64,000 nucleotides of DNA from Pontiellaceae bacterium B1224. Lineage in GTDB: Bacteria > Verrucomicrobiota > Kiritimatiellia > Kiritimatiellales > Pontiellaceae. A model generated the notes under the pieces. It made no database searches. It was not told the DNA's origin and saw only the letters and a program-made list of their open reading frames with translations. Of the stretch, positions 1 through 7,131 are shown in pieces. Each line of letters opens with the position of its first letter. Position 1 is the stretch's first letter. The translations under genes and the position numbers were made by a program. The stretch covers positions 50,983 through 114,982 of the forward strand of contig JAROBA010000016.1 in assembly GCA_029432815.1 (NCBI GenBank). Direction: 5' to 3'.

Positions 1-2
1 GC

Positions 3-902
3 GTTCCCGAAATGAAAGACTATGCCCTCGCCGCCGCTACCGGAGGCATCATGGGCGCGATTATCGTCGGTATGGCCCTCGTCAACTGGGCCGTGCGCAA
101 AGGCTATGTGGTTAAGAAGGCCAAACCCGGTGTGGATGCCAATGATTTCAGCGGCATCATTCCGCACGAGCATCGTCCAATGGCTGGAAAAGTTACGGTG
201 TCGTCCGATGTAATCGGCTCGCTCTCGCTGCATCTTGTTTTTGTGGGCGCGGCCATTGTGTTGGGTTGGTTGATGAAGGAGGGAATGCTTCTCCTTGTTA
301 AACCGCCGGCAGAAGGAGAAACGGCATCAACGGCCTATAAAATCTTTGAGAGCTTCCCGCTTTTTCCGCTCTGTATGCTCGGCGGGGTGATTGTGCAGGC
401 GCTGGCCGATAAATTCGATCCGCACGAGCACATGGATGAAGGCCTGATGCTGCGCATCCAAAACTGCGCGCTCGACTTTCTTGTTGTCGCGGCCATTGCC
501 ACCATCCGCATTGATGTAGTGGCCGAGCAATGGATACCGATCGTAATTTTGATTTTTGCAGGCATCGCCTGGAACGTGCTGATGCTGACGGTCTTTGCCC
601 GGCGCGCCTTTAAGGATGCCTGGTTCGAGCGCGGCATTGCGGAAATGGGGCAGTCCATGGGGGTGACGGCCACAGGTCTTCTCTTGCTTCGTGTGGTTGA
701 TCCGGACTACGAAACTGAAGCCGCTGAGGCCTTTGCCGGAAAACAACTGTTGCACGAACCCTTTATGGGCGGGGGGCTGTGGACCGGCACTGCGATTCCA
801 TTGCTCGCCCTCTGGGGGGGCTGGCCCATTTTCGGTATTGCGGTCGGCGCGATTGCCATCTGGACGGTCATTTTGATAATCATGAACCGTCGGGCCGGTT
901 GA
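3..902 (+). CDS. gltS: Sodium/glutamate symporter (GltS family), C-terminal part; 5' end outside window
   Basis: The open frame runs in from the window edge (V-P-E before the first Met at 12), so the N-terminus is missing. About 300 residues are visible, against 400-450 for full GltS proteins. Repeated hydrophobic segments mark a polytopic inner-membrane protein. The C-terminal stretch with FARR..KDAWFERGIAEMGQSMGVT, then TGLLLLRVVDP and a glycine-rich HEPFMGGGLWTG, is the conserved second half of GltS carriers, which import glutamate with Na+. A 20-bp perfect hairpin follows the stop. The family call is from motif recognition; the actual substrate is inference. Confidence 0.75.
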   Translation, partial: VPEMKDYALAAATGGIMGAIIVGMALVNWAVRKGYVVKKAKPGVDANDFSGIIPHEHRPMAGKVTVSSDVIGSLSLHLVFVGAAIVLGWLMKEGMLLLVKPPAEGETASTAYKIFESFPLFPLCMLGGVIVQALADKFDPHEHMDEGLMLRIQNCALDFLVVAAIATIRIDVVAEQWIPIVILIFAGIAWNVLMLTVFARRAFKDAWFERGIAEMGQSMGVTATGLLLLRVVDPDYETEAAEAFAGKQLLHEPFMGGGLWTGTAIPLLALWGGWPIFGIAVGAIAIWTVILIIMNRRAG

Positions 903-910
903 GAACTATT

Positions 911-930
911 TTGAGGGCTGAAGCCCTCAA
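911..930. other. Perfect 9-bp hairpin after the symporter
   Basis: TTGAGGGCT and AGCCCTCAA are perfect inverted arms separated by two bases, eight bases after the symporter stop. No T-tract follows on the plus strand, so it is not a classical intrinsic terminator. It may stabilise the mRNA 3' end. Confidence 0.5.
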
Positions 931-953
931 CAACGATAAGGATGATAAAGCGT

Positions 954-1673
954 ATGAAGATTAAAATTTTACTGTTGGTTATGCTGTGTGTGAATGCGTT
1001 TGCTGCGCAGAAAAAAGCATCGAGCGAAGAACTGGAATTCGTGGTTTCGGGGTGGGCGGCCTGGATGCGTGGCGCCGTGATTGTTAATGGGCAGAAAGCG
1101 AAGGTTCACCGCGATAGCGAAGACTATTTCAATGATCTTAACTATGGAGGTTCAGGAGAGCTCATACTGCGAAACAGCTCAATGGTTTTGCTGGGGGCAG
1201 TTGATTATTTCGATAACATCTCCTCGGATGTGACGGTGAACGGGCAGCAGGGATCGCTGGATTCCAGCGAACTCATAGGTTGCATTGCGGTCGGCTATCC
1301 GCTGGGATCGGGCTATTCGACCATGGATTTTTTCATCGGTCTGCAAACGCTTCGCATGGACAATACGCTACAGGTCACCGGAAGCACCAAGCAAAGTCAA
1401 AGCACGGACATCTACGATGTTGTATTCATGATGCGGCTAAAGCAGGAGCTGTTCAGCAATTGCTATCTTAATATACCACTGTCCCTTGGCGGAGGTTATT
1501 TGAGCGACTCGGAATTCGTTTATGATGTCGCCGTTCAGCTCATGTATCAGTTTGGCGATAGTTTTGATGTTCGCGCGGGCTATCGAATTTCCGGATATGA
1601 TTTCAGCGAAGATGCCTCTGCCACAGACTTTTATCAGCAGGGCTATACCCTCGGTCTGGGAATGACGTTTTAA
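954..1673 (+). CDS. Secreted outer-membrane beta-barrel-like protein
   Basis: A 239-residue protein with a clear signal peptide (MKIKILLLVMLCVNAFAA). The body is rich in alternating polar/aromatic strands and ends in GYTLGLGMTF, a terminal-Phe strand typical of outer-membrane barrels. I chose the ATG at 954 because AAGGA at 938-942 lies 11 bases upstream and the signal peptide begins there; an in-frame ATG at 942 is possible. No family is recognised. It is probably an envelope protein of unknown role, independent of the symporter upstream. Confidence 0.6.
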   Translation: MKIKILLLVMLCVNAFAAQKKASSEELEFVVSGWAAWMRGAVIVNGQKAKVHRDSEDYFNDLNYGGSGELILRNSSMVLLGAVDYFDNISSDVTVNGQQGSLDSSELIGCIAVGYPLGSGYSTMDFFIGLQTLRMDNTLQVTGSTKQSQSTDIYDVVFMMRLKQELFSNCYLNIPLSLGGGYLSDSEFVYDVAVQLMYQFGDSFDVRAGYRISGYDFSEDASATDFYQQGYTLGLGMTF

Positions 1674-1758
1674 TGCAGTTTCTCCTTTAAAAGCATTAAC
1701 TGAAAGACGTTGGGCCGGACTGTAAGTCAGGTTGTATTTAAATCAACGGAGGTTAAAA

Positions 1759-2055
1759 ATGCTGAACGTAACACTGGATAAAGAAAATGGTATTGCGCTG
1801 TTGGAACCCCATGGCGCACTGGACCGGAGCGACTTTGAAAATGCGGTCGGGCTGATTGATCCGTATATCGAAGAAGCCGGAAAATTGAACGGGCTGATTA
1901 TTTATACCGAAAAATTTCCCGGTTGGGATTCGTTTGGAGCCCTCGTTTCACACCTGAAAATGATCCGGAATCATCACCATGAAATTAAGCGGATTGCACT
2001 GGTTACCGACTCGGCCTTCGGGGAGGCGGGTGAAAAGATCGTGGTACCCTCATGA
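1759..2055 (+). CDS. SpoIIAA/STAS-like protein, C-terminally truncated
   Basis: A 98-residue protein starting at ATG 1759 behind a strong GGAGG. The sequence MLNVTLDKENGIALLEPHGALDRSDFENA and the later EIKRIALVTDSAFGEAGEKI resemble SpoIIAA-like STAS domains, which are usually about 120-130 residues. Here the frame ends abruptly at KIVVPS, before the last strand and helix of the fold. The region downstream is AT-rich and has no continuation that I can see. It may be a truncated and non-functional gene. Confidence 0.5.
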   Translation: MLNVTLDKENGIALLEPHGALDRSDFENAVGLIDPYIEEAGKLNGLIIYTEKFPGWDSFGALVSHLKMIRNHHHEIKRIALVTDSAFGEAGEKIVVPS

Positions 2056-2214
2056 AATACTAACGCATCACTATTTGGTATCCGATCGGGCATCCTTCAG
2101 AGTCATCGCAAATATTCGCAGAGACTTACTTTTCATAACAAAACAAATAGATCATTTGACAATTGTGAATTCAAATAATACTAAAGCTGTACTGTATTTG
2201 GAAAGGGATGTAAT

Positions 2215-2230
2215 TGGGCCCTGCGTTGCT
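2215..2230 (+). promoter_or_regulatory. Candidate sigma-54 (-24/-12) promoter for the DUF1254 gene
   Basis: TGG-GCC-N5-TTGCT: GG at 2216-2217 and GC at 2228-2229 are exactly 10 bases apart, as sigma-54 promoters require, with a consensus TTGCT at -12. It lies about 75 bases before the start at 2304. A sigma-54 activator is encoded 1.8 kb downstream. The -24 element deviates from TGGCAC. Confidence 0.4.
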
Positions 2231-2303
2231 GTCGATCCGTTTCCAGAGATTGGAAGGTTCAATGGATCGGTCGGTAGTTGGATATCAAACATGGAGGAAA
2301 GAA

Positions 2304-3926
2304 ATGAAAACGAAAAAGCTCACCACCCGGACGCTGGTTTCGGCCGGTAGTCTCATGGCATTTGCCGGCTGCGCCACTGCCCTGCCGGCCAACGACGTTC
2401 CGCCATCGCTCACCACGCCGGCGAAGGTCGAATCGCGCATCGGCACCTTGGATTTCACGGACGGCCAACCGACAGCGGAAACGCTTGAGAAAGTGTATGA
2501 CCACGTGGACTTCACGCACGCGACCCGCGCTTTCGCGGATACCCTGCAGGGCGTCAGCATCCATGCTGTTCGCAAGGGGCTCCAGGAAATCGGTGTGCAG
2601 GACAACGAAGTCGTCGTCTTCTCCAAGTTGATGGATTCCAAGTCGCTGTTTTTAACCGCGAATGCAGACACGGTTTACATCATCGGTGGATTTGACCTCA
2701 GCAAGGGGCCGCTGGTGATTGAAGTACCTCCTCAGGTTTTGGGAACCGTTCAGGACGCCTGGTTCCGCTGGGTTATCGATGTCGGTCTGCCGGGGCCTGA
2801 CCGCGGCGAAGGCGGAAAATATCTGATCGTGCCTCCCGGCTACGATGGAGCCCTGCCGGAAGGGGGCTTCAACATCGCGCACTCGAAAACCATCCACGGT
2901 GTTTGGTTCGCGCGCGCTTTCATTGAGAACAACAACGATCCGAAGCCGGTGGTTGAGCGGATTAAACAGCTCACCAAAATTTATCCGTATACCCCGGGCG
3001 GCTACGGCACACCGATCGCCGAATTTCTGGACGGTAAGGCGCCGCTCAGCCCAATCAGCGCTCCGCCGGCAACGGTTTTTCATGAAGGCAGCGGCAAGGT
3101 GATGAATACCATTCCGCCGAACGACTGGACCTATTACGAAATGCTGAACGAGGTGATTCAGCAGGAGCCGGCCACTTCGCTCGATCCCGAGCTGATGGGC
3201 CCGATTGCCGCCATCGGGATTGTTAAGGGCAAGCCCTTTGCACCGGATGCGCGCATGAAAAAAATTCTCACCGAAGCCCTTACCGTGGCCAATGCGACCT
3301 CGCGGAGTATCTTCATGGCACCGCGCGATCCTTCCTGGTACTACTACGAGGGTGGCAACTGGCAGAACATGCTGTTCGCCACCGGCTATGAATTCGAGAC
3401 GCCGATTCCGATGATTACCAAAGAGGGCGTGAAGCCCTTCCCGACCACCGGCTATCGCCAGCTCGACGCAAGACGTGCCTTCTTCTACGGCGTCACAGGA
3501 ATTACGCCGGCGATGGCCATGCGGCTTACGGACATTGGTTCCACCTATCTGTGGACGATGGTCGATTCCGACAAGAACTACTTCGAAGGGTCAAAGACCT
3601 ATAAGGTCACGCTGCCGAAGGATATTCCCGCCGGGAAATTCTGGTCGTTCACCTTGTACGACACAATGACCCGTTCGATGCTGGCTACCCCGCAAGGCTA
3701 TCCGCGGGCAGGAAGTCAGAGCTACCCGTCGCCGGCGGCCGAACCGAACAAAGACGGCTCCATCACCCTTTATTTCGGTCCTGTTCAGCCCGACGGTGTG
3801 CAGCGTGGAAACTGGATTCAGACCACCCCCGGCAAGGGATTCATTCCTGCGCTTCGCCTCTACAGTCCGCTCGAACCGTTCTTTGCCAAAACGTGGCGTC
3901 CGAGCGAAGTTGAACTCGTGAAATAG
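2304..3926 (+). CDS. DUF1254/DUF1214 lipoprotein, paralogue 1
   Basis: A 540-residue protein with a lipoprotein signal (LMAFAGC, acylated Cys). ATG 2304 is preceded by GGAGG. The N-terminal half carries the DUF1254 hallmark of an N-A-D-T-V-Y turn (LTANADTVYIIGGFDLSKGPLVIEV) followed by FRWVIDVGLPGPDRG; the C-terminal half (YKVTLPKDIPAGKFWSFTLYD, SPLEPFFAKTWRPSEVELVK) is the DUF1214 part. The enzymatic role of the family is not settled. It shares almost its whole architecture with the gene at 7132-8754 and more distantly with the broken gene at 9803. A sigma-54-like promoter lies upstream and an intrinsic terminator follows. Confidence 0.85.
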   Translation: MKTKKLTTRTLVSAGSLMAFAGCATALPANDVPPSLTTPAKVESRIGTLDFTDGQPTAETLEKVYDHVDFTHATRAFADTLQGVSIHAVRKGLQEIGVQDNEVVVFSKLMDSKSLFLTANADTVYIIGGFDLSKGPLVIEVPPQVLGTVQDAWFRWVIDVGLPGPDRGEGGKYLIVPPGYDGALPEGGFNIAHSKTIHGVWFARAFIENNNDPKPVVERIKQLTKIYPYTPGGYGTPIAEFLDGKAPLSPISAPPATVFHEGSGKVMNTIPPNDWTYYEMLNEVIQQEPATSLDPELMGPIAAIGIVKGKPFAPDARMKKILTEALTVANATSRSIFMAPRDPSWYYYEGGNWQNMLFATGYEFETPIPMITKEGVKPFPTTGYRQLDARRAFFYGVTGITPAMAMRLTDIGSTYLWTMVDSDKNYFEGSKTYKVTLPKDIPAGKFWSFTLYDTMTRSMLATPQGYPRAGSQSYPSPAAEPNKDGSITLYFGPVQPDGVQRGNWIQTTPGKGFIPALRLYSPLEPFFAKTWRPSEVELVK

Positions 3927-3944
3927 ATGGCTTACTGGATTGCA

Positions 3945-3980
3945 GGCCGCATCTCCTTCGGGCGATGCGGCCTTTTTTAT
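3945..3980 (+). terminator. Intrinsic terminator after DUF1254 paralogue 1
   Basis: The perfect 9-bp stem GGCCGCATC (3945-3953) / GATGCGGCC (3964-3972) is followed directly by a run of six T and further T-rich sequence. Confidence 0.9.
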
Positions 3981-4010
3981 TTTCAGATCACGGAATTCAA
4001 ACTCCTCGAT

Positions 4011-4025
4011 TTCCAATCATTGGAA
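4011..4025. repeat. Iterated palindrome TTCCAA-TCA-TTGGAA
   Basis: Perfect 6-3-6 copy, intergenic, just after the terminator. Confidence 0.9.
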
Positions 4026-4108
4026 AAGGGATGTGAACGTAGATGCGGCAGGCATTCTTTTAAATAATAAAATCTAGCCGGTGGCATGTGTTGCCATATA
4101 ATGCCGCA

Positions 4109-6058
4109 ATGCCTCAGACACTCTATTCTTTAGAAGATGCGCTTCAATTCGAATCGTTGCTGATCGAGCTTTCTGCCCGGTTTATCAATCTGTCGGCTCA
4201 TCAGGTTGATACGGAAATCGAGGACGCGCAGCGGCGGGTCTGCGAATGTTTGGGACTGCATCTTTCTTCGCTTTGGCAGTGGGATGCCGGAAACCCTGAC
4301 CTTTTTCTTCTGACGCATCTCTACCGGGAGGAAGGCGGTCCGGAGGTGCCCGGAAGCATGTCGGGTTCTGAACATTTTCCGTGGGGCCAGAAACAGATCT
4401 TGGCTAAAAAACCGCTCGCGGTTTCTTCCGCACATTCTATGCCCCCCGAGGCCGCGATTGATCAGGAGAACATGTTGTATTTCGGGGTTAAGGCCTCGCT
4501 GGATATTCCGTTGGTTGTCGGGGAGGGCCCGGTTTTTGGTGTGCTGGGATTCTGCGATATGGAGGCGGAACGCGTCTGGTCGGGAAAATTAATCCATCGG
4601 CTGGAGCTGGTGGCCCAGATCTTTGCCAATGCGCTGGCCAGAAAGAAGAGTGAAGAGGAACTGCGGCTGAGTGAGCAGCGTTTGAATTTGGCGACTGAGT
4701 CGGCCGGCGCGGGCTGGTGGAGTCTCGATGTGGCGAGCGGCTGTTTCTGGATGACTCCGGCTGTTCGCGCGATGCATGGCTATACACCGGATGAGGTGGT
4801 CGATGTTAAGCGGTTTCTCGGATTGGTCTATCCGGAAGACCGGGAGAACGTGCAACAGATATTGGACGCGGTAATCCAGGAAAGAAACGAGGGTCTGGTC
4901 GAGTACCGCATTGATCTGAACGGGCAACTGCGCTGGATGGCAGCCCGGGGTCGGGTGCAATGCGAGGACCATCAGAAGGCCGACGCATTGATGGGTGTGA
5001 CGGTGGATGTGACCGAACAGAGACTGAATGAAGAGCGTCTGACACGGGCACTCCAGGAAGTCGGCCAGCTGCGTGATCAGCTTGAAAAGGAAAATACCTA
5101 TTTGCGCGAGCAGCTGGGGCGCAATGACGGTCAGGATGCGATTGTGGGGGAAAGCAAACCGGTGCTTGAAATGATTGCGCAGGCCCAACAGGTGGCGCCA
5201 ACCGATTCGTCTGTATTGATTACCGGGGAAACCGGCACCGGTAAGGAATTGCTGGCGCAGGCGATTCACAGTATGAGTCCGCGAAAATCGAAAACCATGA
5301 TCAAGGTCAATTGCGCGGCGTTGCCGGCCGCCCTGATTGAAGGGGAATTGTTCGGTCGCGAAAAAGGGGCCTATACCGGAGCCATGACGCGCCAGAGCGG
5401 GCGGTTTGAGGTGGCGCATCATTCCACCATTTTTCTCGATGAAATCGGGGAACTTCCACTCGACCTTCAGTCAAAGTTGCTGCGCGTCCTGCAGGATGGG
5501 CAGTTTGAACGGTTGGGGTCGCACAAAACACTTTCGGTGGATGTTCGCATTGTTGCGGCCACCAACCGCGATTTAGCGGCGATGGTGCGCGAAGGCGAGT
5601 TTCGGGAGGATTTATTCCATCGGCTGAACGTTTTTCCCATTGAGGTTCCGGCGTTGCGTGAGCGAAAAGACGACATTCCATTGTTGGTCTGGAAAACTGT
5701 GGAAGAGCTGAACTCCAAAATGGGGCGGGCGGTGGATCGGATTTCCAAGTCAACGATGGAGCGGCTGAAAAAGTATCCATGGCCTGGAAATATTCGTGAA
5801 CTGCGAAATAACATTGAGCGGGCCATGATTATCAGCGCAGGACGCGCATTAAAGGTGCATTTTCCGGAACAGGGCTTGATCGTTTCCAATCTGCCCTCCA
5901 CGTTGGAGGAGGTTGAGCGTGCGCATATTCTCAGAATTCTGGAGAGCACCGGCTGGCGCATCAGCGGGAAAAAGGGGGCCGCCGAAATTCTGGGGCTTTT
6001 GCCTACCACGCTCCACGCCCGCCTGAAAAAACTCGGGCTCTCCCGTCCTGCCCGTTGA
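4109..6058 (+). CDS. Sigma-54-dependent activator with GAF, PAS, AAA+ and Fis-type HTH domains
   Basis: A 649-residue bacterial enhancer-binding protein. In order: GAF-like domain (about 5-180), PAS domain (about 190-310) with a short coiled linker, AAA+ domain (about 340-575), and a Fis-type HTH (about 610-649, ending with AEILGLLPTTLHARLKKLG). The Walker A is GETGTGKE near residue 373. The sigma-54-contacting loop is GAYTGA near 420, with Tyr in place of the usual Phe. The Walker B is FLDEIGEL near 441. It presumably senses a ligand through GAF/PAS and drives sigma-54 promoters. Two 16-bp palindromes and a -24/-12 promoter lie 280-430 bases downstream, so it likely regulates the DUF1254 cluster. 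The start is uncertain: no clear SD, and a GTG at 4088 is possible. Confidence 0.9.
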   Translation: MPQTLYSLEDALQFESLLIELSARFINLSAHQVDTEIEDAQRRVCECLGLHLSSLWQWDAGNPDLFLLTHLYREEGGPEVPGSMSGSEHFPWGQKQILAKKPLAVSSAHSMPPEAAIDQENMLYFGVKASLDIPLVVGEGPVFGVLGFCDMEAERVWSGKLIHRLELVAQIFANALARKKSEEELRLSEQRLNLATESAGAGWWSLDVASGCFWMTPAVRAMHGYTPDEVVDVKRFLGLVYPEDRENVQQILDAVIQERNEGLVEYRIDLNGQLRWMAARGRVQCEDHQKADALMGVTVDVTEQRLNEERLTRALQEVGQLRDQLEKENTYLREQLGRNDGQDAIVGESKPVLEMIAQAQQVAPTDSSVLITGETGTGKELLAQAIHSMSPRKSKTMIKVNCAALPAALIEGELFGREKGAYTGAMTRQSGRFEVAHHSTIFLDEIGELPLDLQSKLLRVLQDGQFERLGSHKTLSVDVRIVAATNRDLAAMVREGEFREDLFHRLNVFPIEVPALRERKDDIPLLVWKTVEELNSKMGRAVDRISKSTMERLKKYPWPGNIRELRNNIERAMIISAGRALKVHFPEQGLIVSNLPSTLEEVERAHILRILESTGWRISGKKGAAEILGLLPTTLHARLKKLGLSRPAR

Positions 6059-6120
6059 GCCGGAAAATAAACCGCATCATTATTCCTCAGCATGTTTGTC
6101 ATACCTTTTTGCATCAGAAA

Positions 6121-6183
6121 GTAGAGCAAGCGTCCCGCTTGCTTCCCTTGCGTTCCGAAAACAAGCGGGACGCATGTTCCACT
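6121..6183. repeat. Dispersed palindromic repeat, copy 1
   Basis: Contains inverted arms GCGTCCCGCTTG (6130-6141) and CAAGCGGGACGC (6162-6173). Its reverse complement matches the repeat at 57259-57315 over most of its length, so the two belong to one dispersed family. It lies just after the regulator gene and could form a cruciform or RNA hairpin. Confidence 0.75.
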
Positions 6184-6338
6184 TTGTCGGGCGTATGAAA
6201 TCATGCGGCAAACCAAACGGGAAACACTCCAGTGTTCATTCCCGGTCAGCTCGTTTCAGTATATAGGATTGAACGGTTTAAAGGCGGGGGCTGTTCCTCA
6301 AACCGACGTGGGAACTCCCGTTTGCCGTCGTCGAAAAA

Positions 6339-6373
6339 TGGCAATATATCGCCAGTCTGGCAAAATATTGTCA
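6339..6373. promoter_or_regulatory. Two tandem 16-bp palindromes: candidate activator binding sites
   Basis: TGGCAATATATCGCCA (6339-6354) and TGGCAAAATATTGTCA (6358-6373) are similar imperfect palindromes whose centres are 19 bp apart. They lie about 100-130 bases upstream of the sigma-54-type promoter at 6472. This is the usual arrangement for enhancer sites of a bEBP, and one is encoded immediately upstream. The link to that protein is inferred. Confidence 0.55.
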
Positions 6374-6471
6374 TTTCCTCGCGGTAACTCATTTTCGAAA
6401 ATTCCACATAAGATTTTATAACCCATTGCGGGGAATATTAATATGGAGTCTAAATACCACTTTGTGTGGTT

Positions 6472-6487
6472 TGGCACTGTTAATGCC
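6472..6487 (+). promoter_or_regulatory. Candidate sigma-54 (-24/-12) promoter
   Basis: TGGCAC at -24, with GG (6473-6474) and GC (6485-6486) separated by exactly 10 bases (TGGCAC-N5-ATGC). It is upstream of the small coupled ORF, the monooxygenase-like gene and the second DUF1254 gene. A small inverted repeat (ACCAC-N5-GTGGT) immediately precedes it. Confidence 0.6.
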
Positions 6488-6561
6488 TATAAGGTCCCGA
6501 ATCTGATTCCGATTTAGTTGAGGGTCGGAAGCGGGCATGAGCCCACCAAAAGAGGGAAACG

Positions 6562-6678
6562 ATGACATTTAAAAACGATACGAAACGGACTCATTCAGTC
6601 GGAATACCCTTTGCGGTTCCGTCGTCTGTTTCGCGGGCGAGTGGTGGTCCGTCAATTGCCCGCAAGGTGGCGCGATGA
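6562..6678 (+). CDS. 38-residue ORF translationally coupled to the ABM-domain gene
   Basis: ATG 6562 lies behind a good AGAGGGA Shine-Dalgarno. The frame encodes 38 residues (MTFKNDTKRTHS...IARKVAR), and its TGA overlaps the next ATG in an ATGA junction (6675-6678). The peptide is basic with no membrane segment or recognisable domain. It may be a real small protein or a leader that sets translation of the gene below. Confidence 0.4.
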   Translation: MTFKNDTKRTHSVGIPFAVPSSVSRASGGPSIARKVAR

Positions 6679-7037
6679 AATCAGAAGTTGTCACGCTATC
6701 GATCGATTTACACTTCACGGCGGAAAATGCTCCGCAGGCGATTCAGTTGCTCATCTCCGGTTGCGGTAAAACGGAAGCAAAGCCGGGCTGTCAACAATGC
6801 CGGGTTACAAAGGATACGGTGAAAGGAAACCGCGTGCGGTACACAGAAGCGTGGAATACGCAGGCCGACTTCGACCGGCACCTCCAGTCCGAGGAATTTC
6901 GACGGGTGTTGGTGGCATTGGATATGTGTTCTGAAGAACCGGAGGTGAGCGTTGGTAATTTTTCCGGCCATACCGGTTTGCGCTATTTGCAGAACCTGTG
7001 CGACCGCATCGACTCGGAACAACCGGGAGCCGCTTAG
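6675..7037 (+). CDS. Antibiotic biosynthesis monooxygenase (ABM)-domain protein
   Basis: A 120-residue protein. Its pattern of an N-terminal strand, a helix with EAKPGCQQCRV, a strand with TEAWNTQADFDRHLQSEEFRRVL and a final strand fits the dimeric ferredoxin-like ABM fold of small quinol monooxygenases. It starts inside the stop of the 38-aa ORF and has no better SD of its own. It sits between the sigma-54-type promoter and the second DUF1254 gene, so the three were probably co-transcribed. The substrate is unknown. Confidence 0.65.
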   Translation: MKSEVVTLSIDLHFTAENAPQAIQLLISGCGKTEAKPGCQQCRVTKDTVKGNRVRYTEAWNTQADFDRHLQSEEFRRVLVALDMCSEEPEVSVGNFSGHTGLRYLQNLCDRIDSEQPGAA

Positions 7038-7065
7038 TGATACAGAAGTTCCATATTTTCACCCG

Positions 7066-7080
7066 TTCCAATGATTGGAA
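7066..7080. repeat. Iterated palindrome TTCCAA-TGA-TTGGAA
   Basis: Perfect copy between the ABM gene and DUF1254 paralogue 2. Confidence 0.9.
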
Positions 7081-7131
7081 CCGTTTGATTTGTCAGCCTT
7101 GTGCGAAACCTCTAACAAAAAGGATAAAAAA

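Noticed and set aside
6203..6421. 72-codon open frame after the sigma-54 activator
   Set aside because: It covers the candidate enhancer palindromes, has no SD, and the composition is not protein-like.
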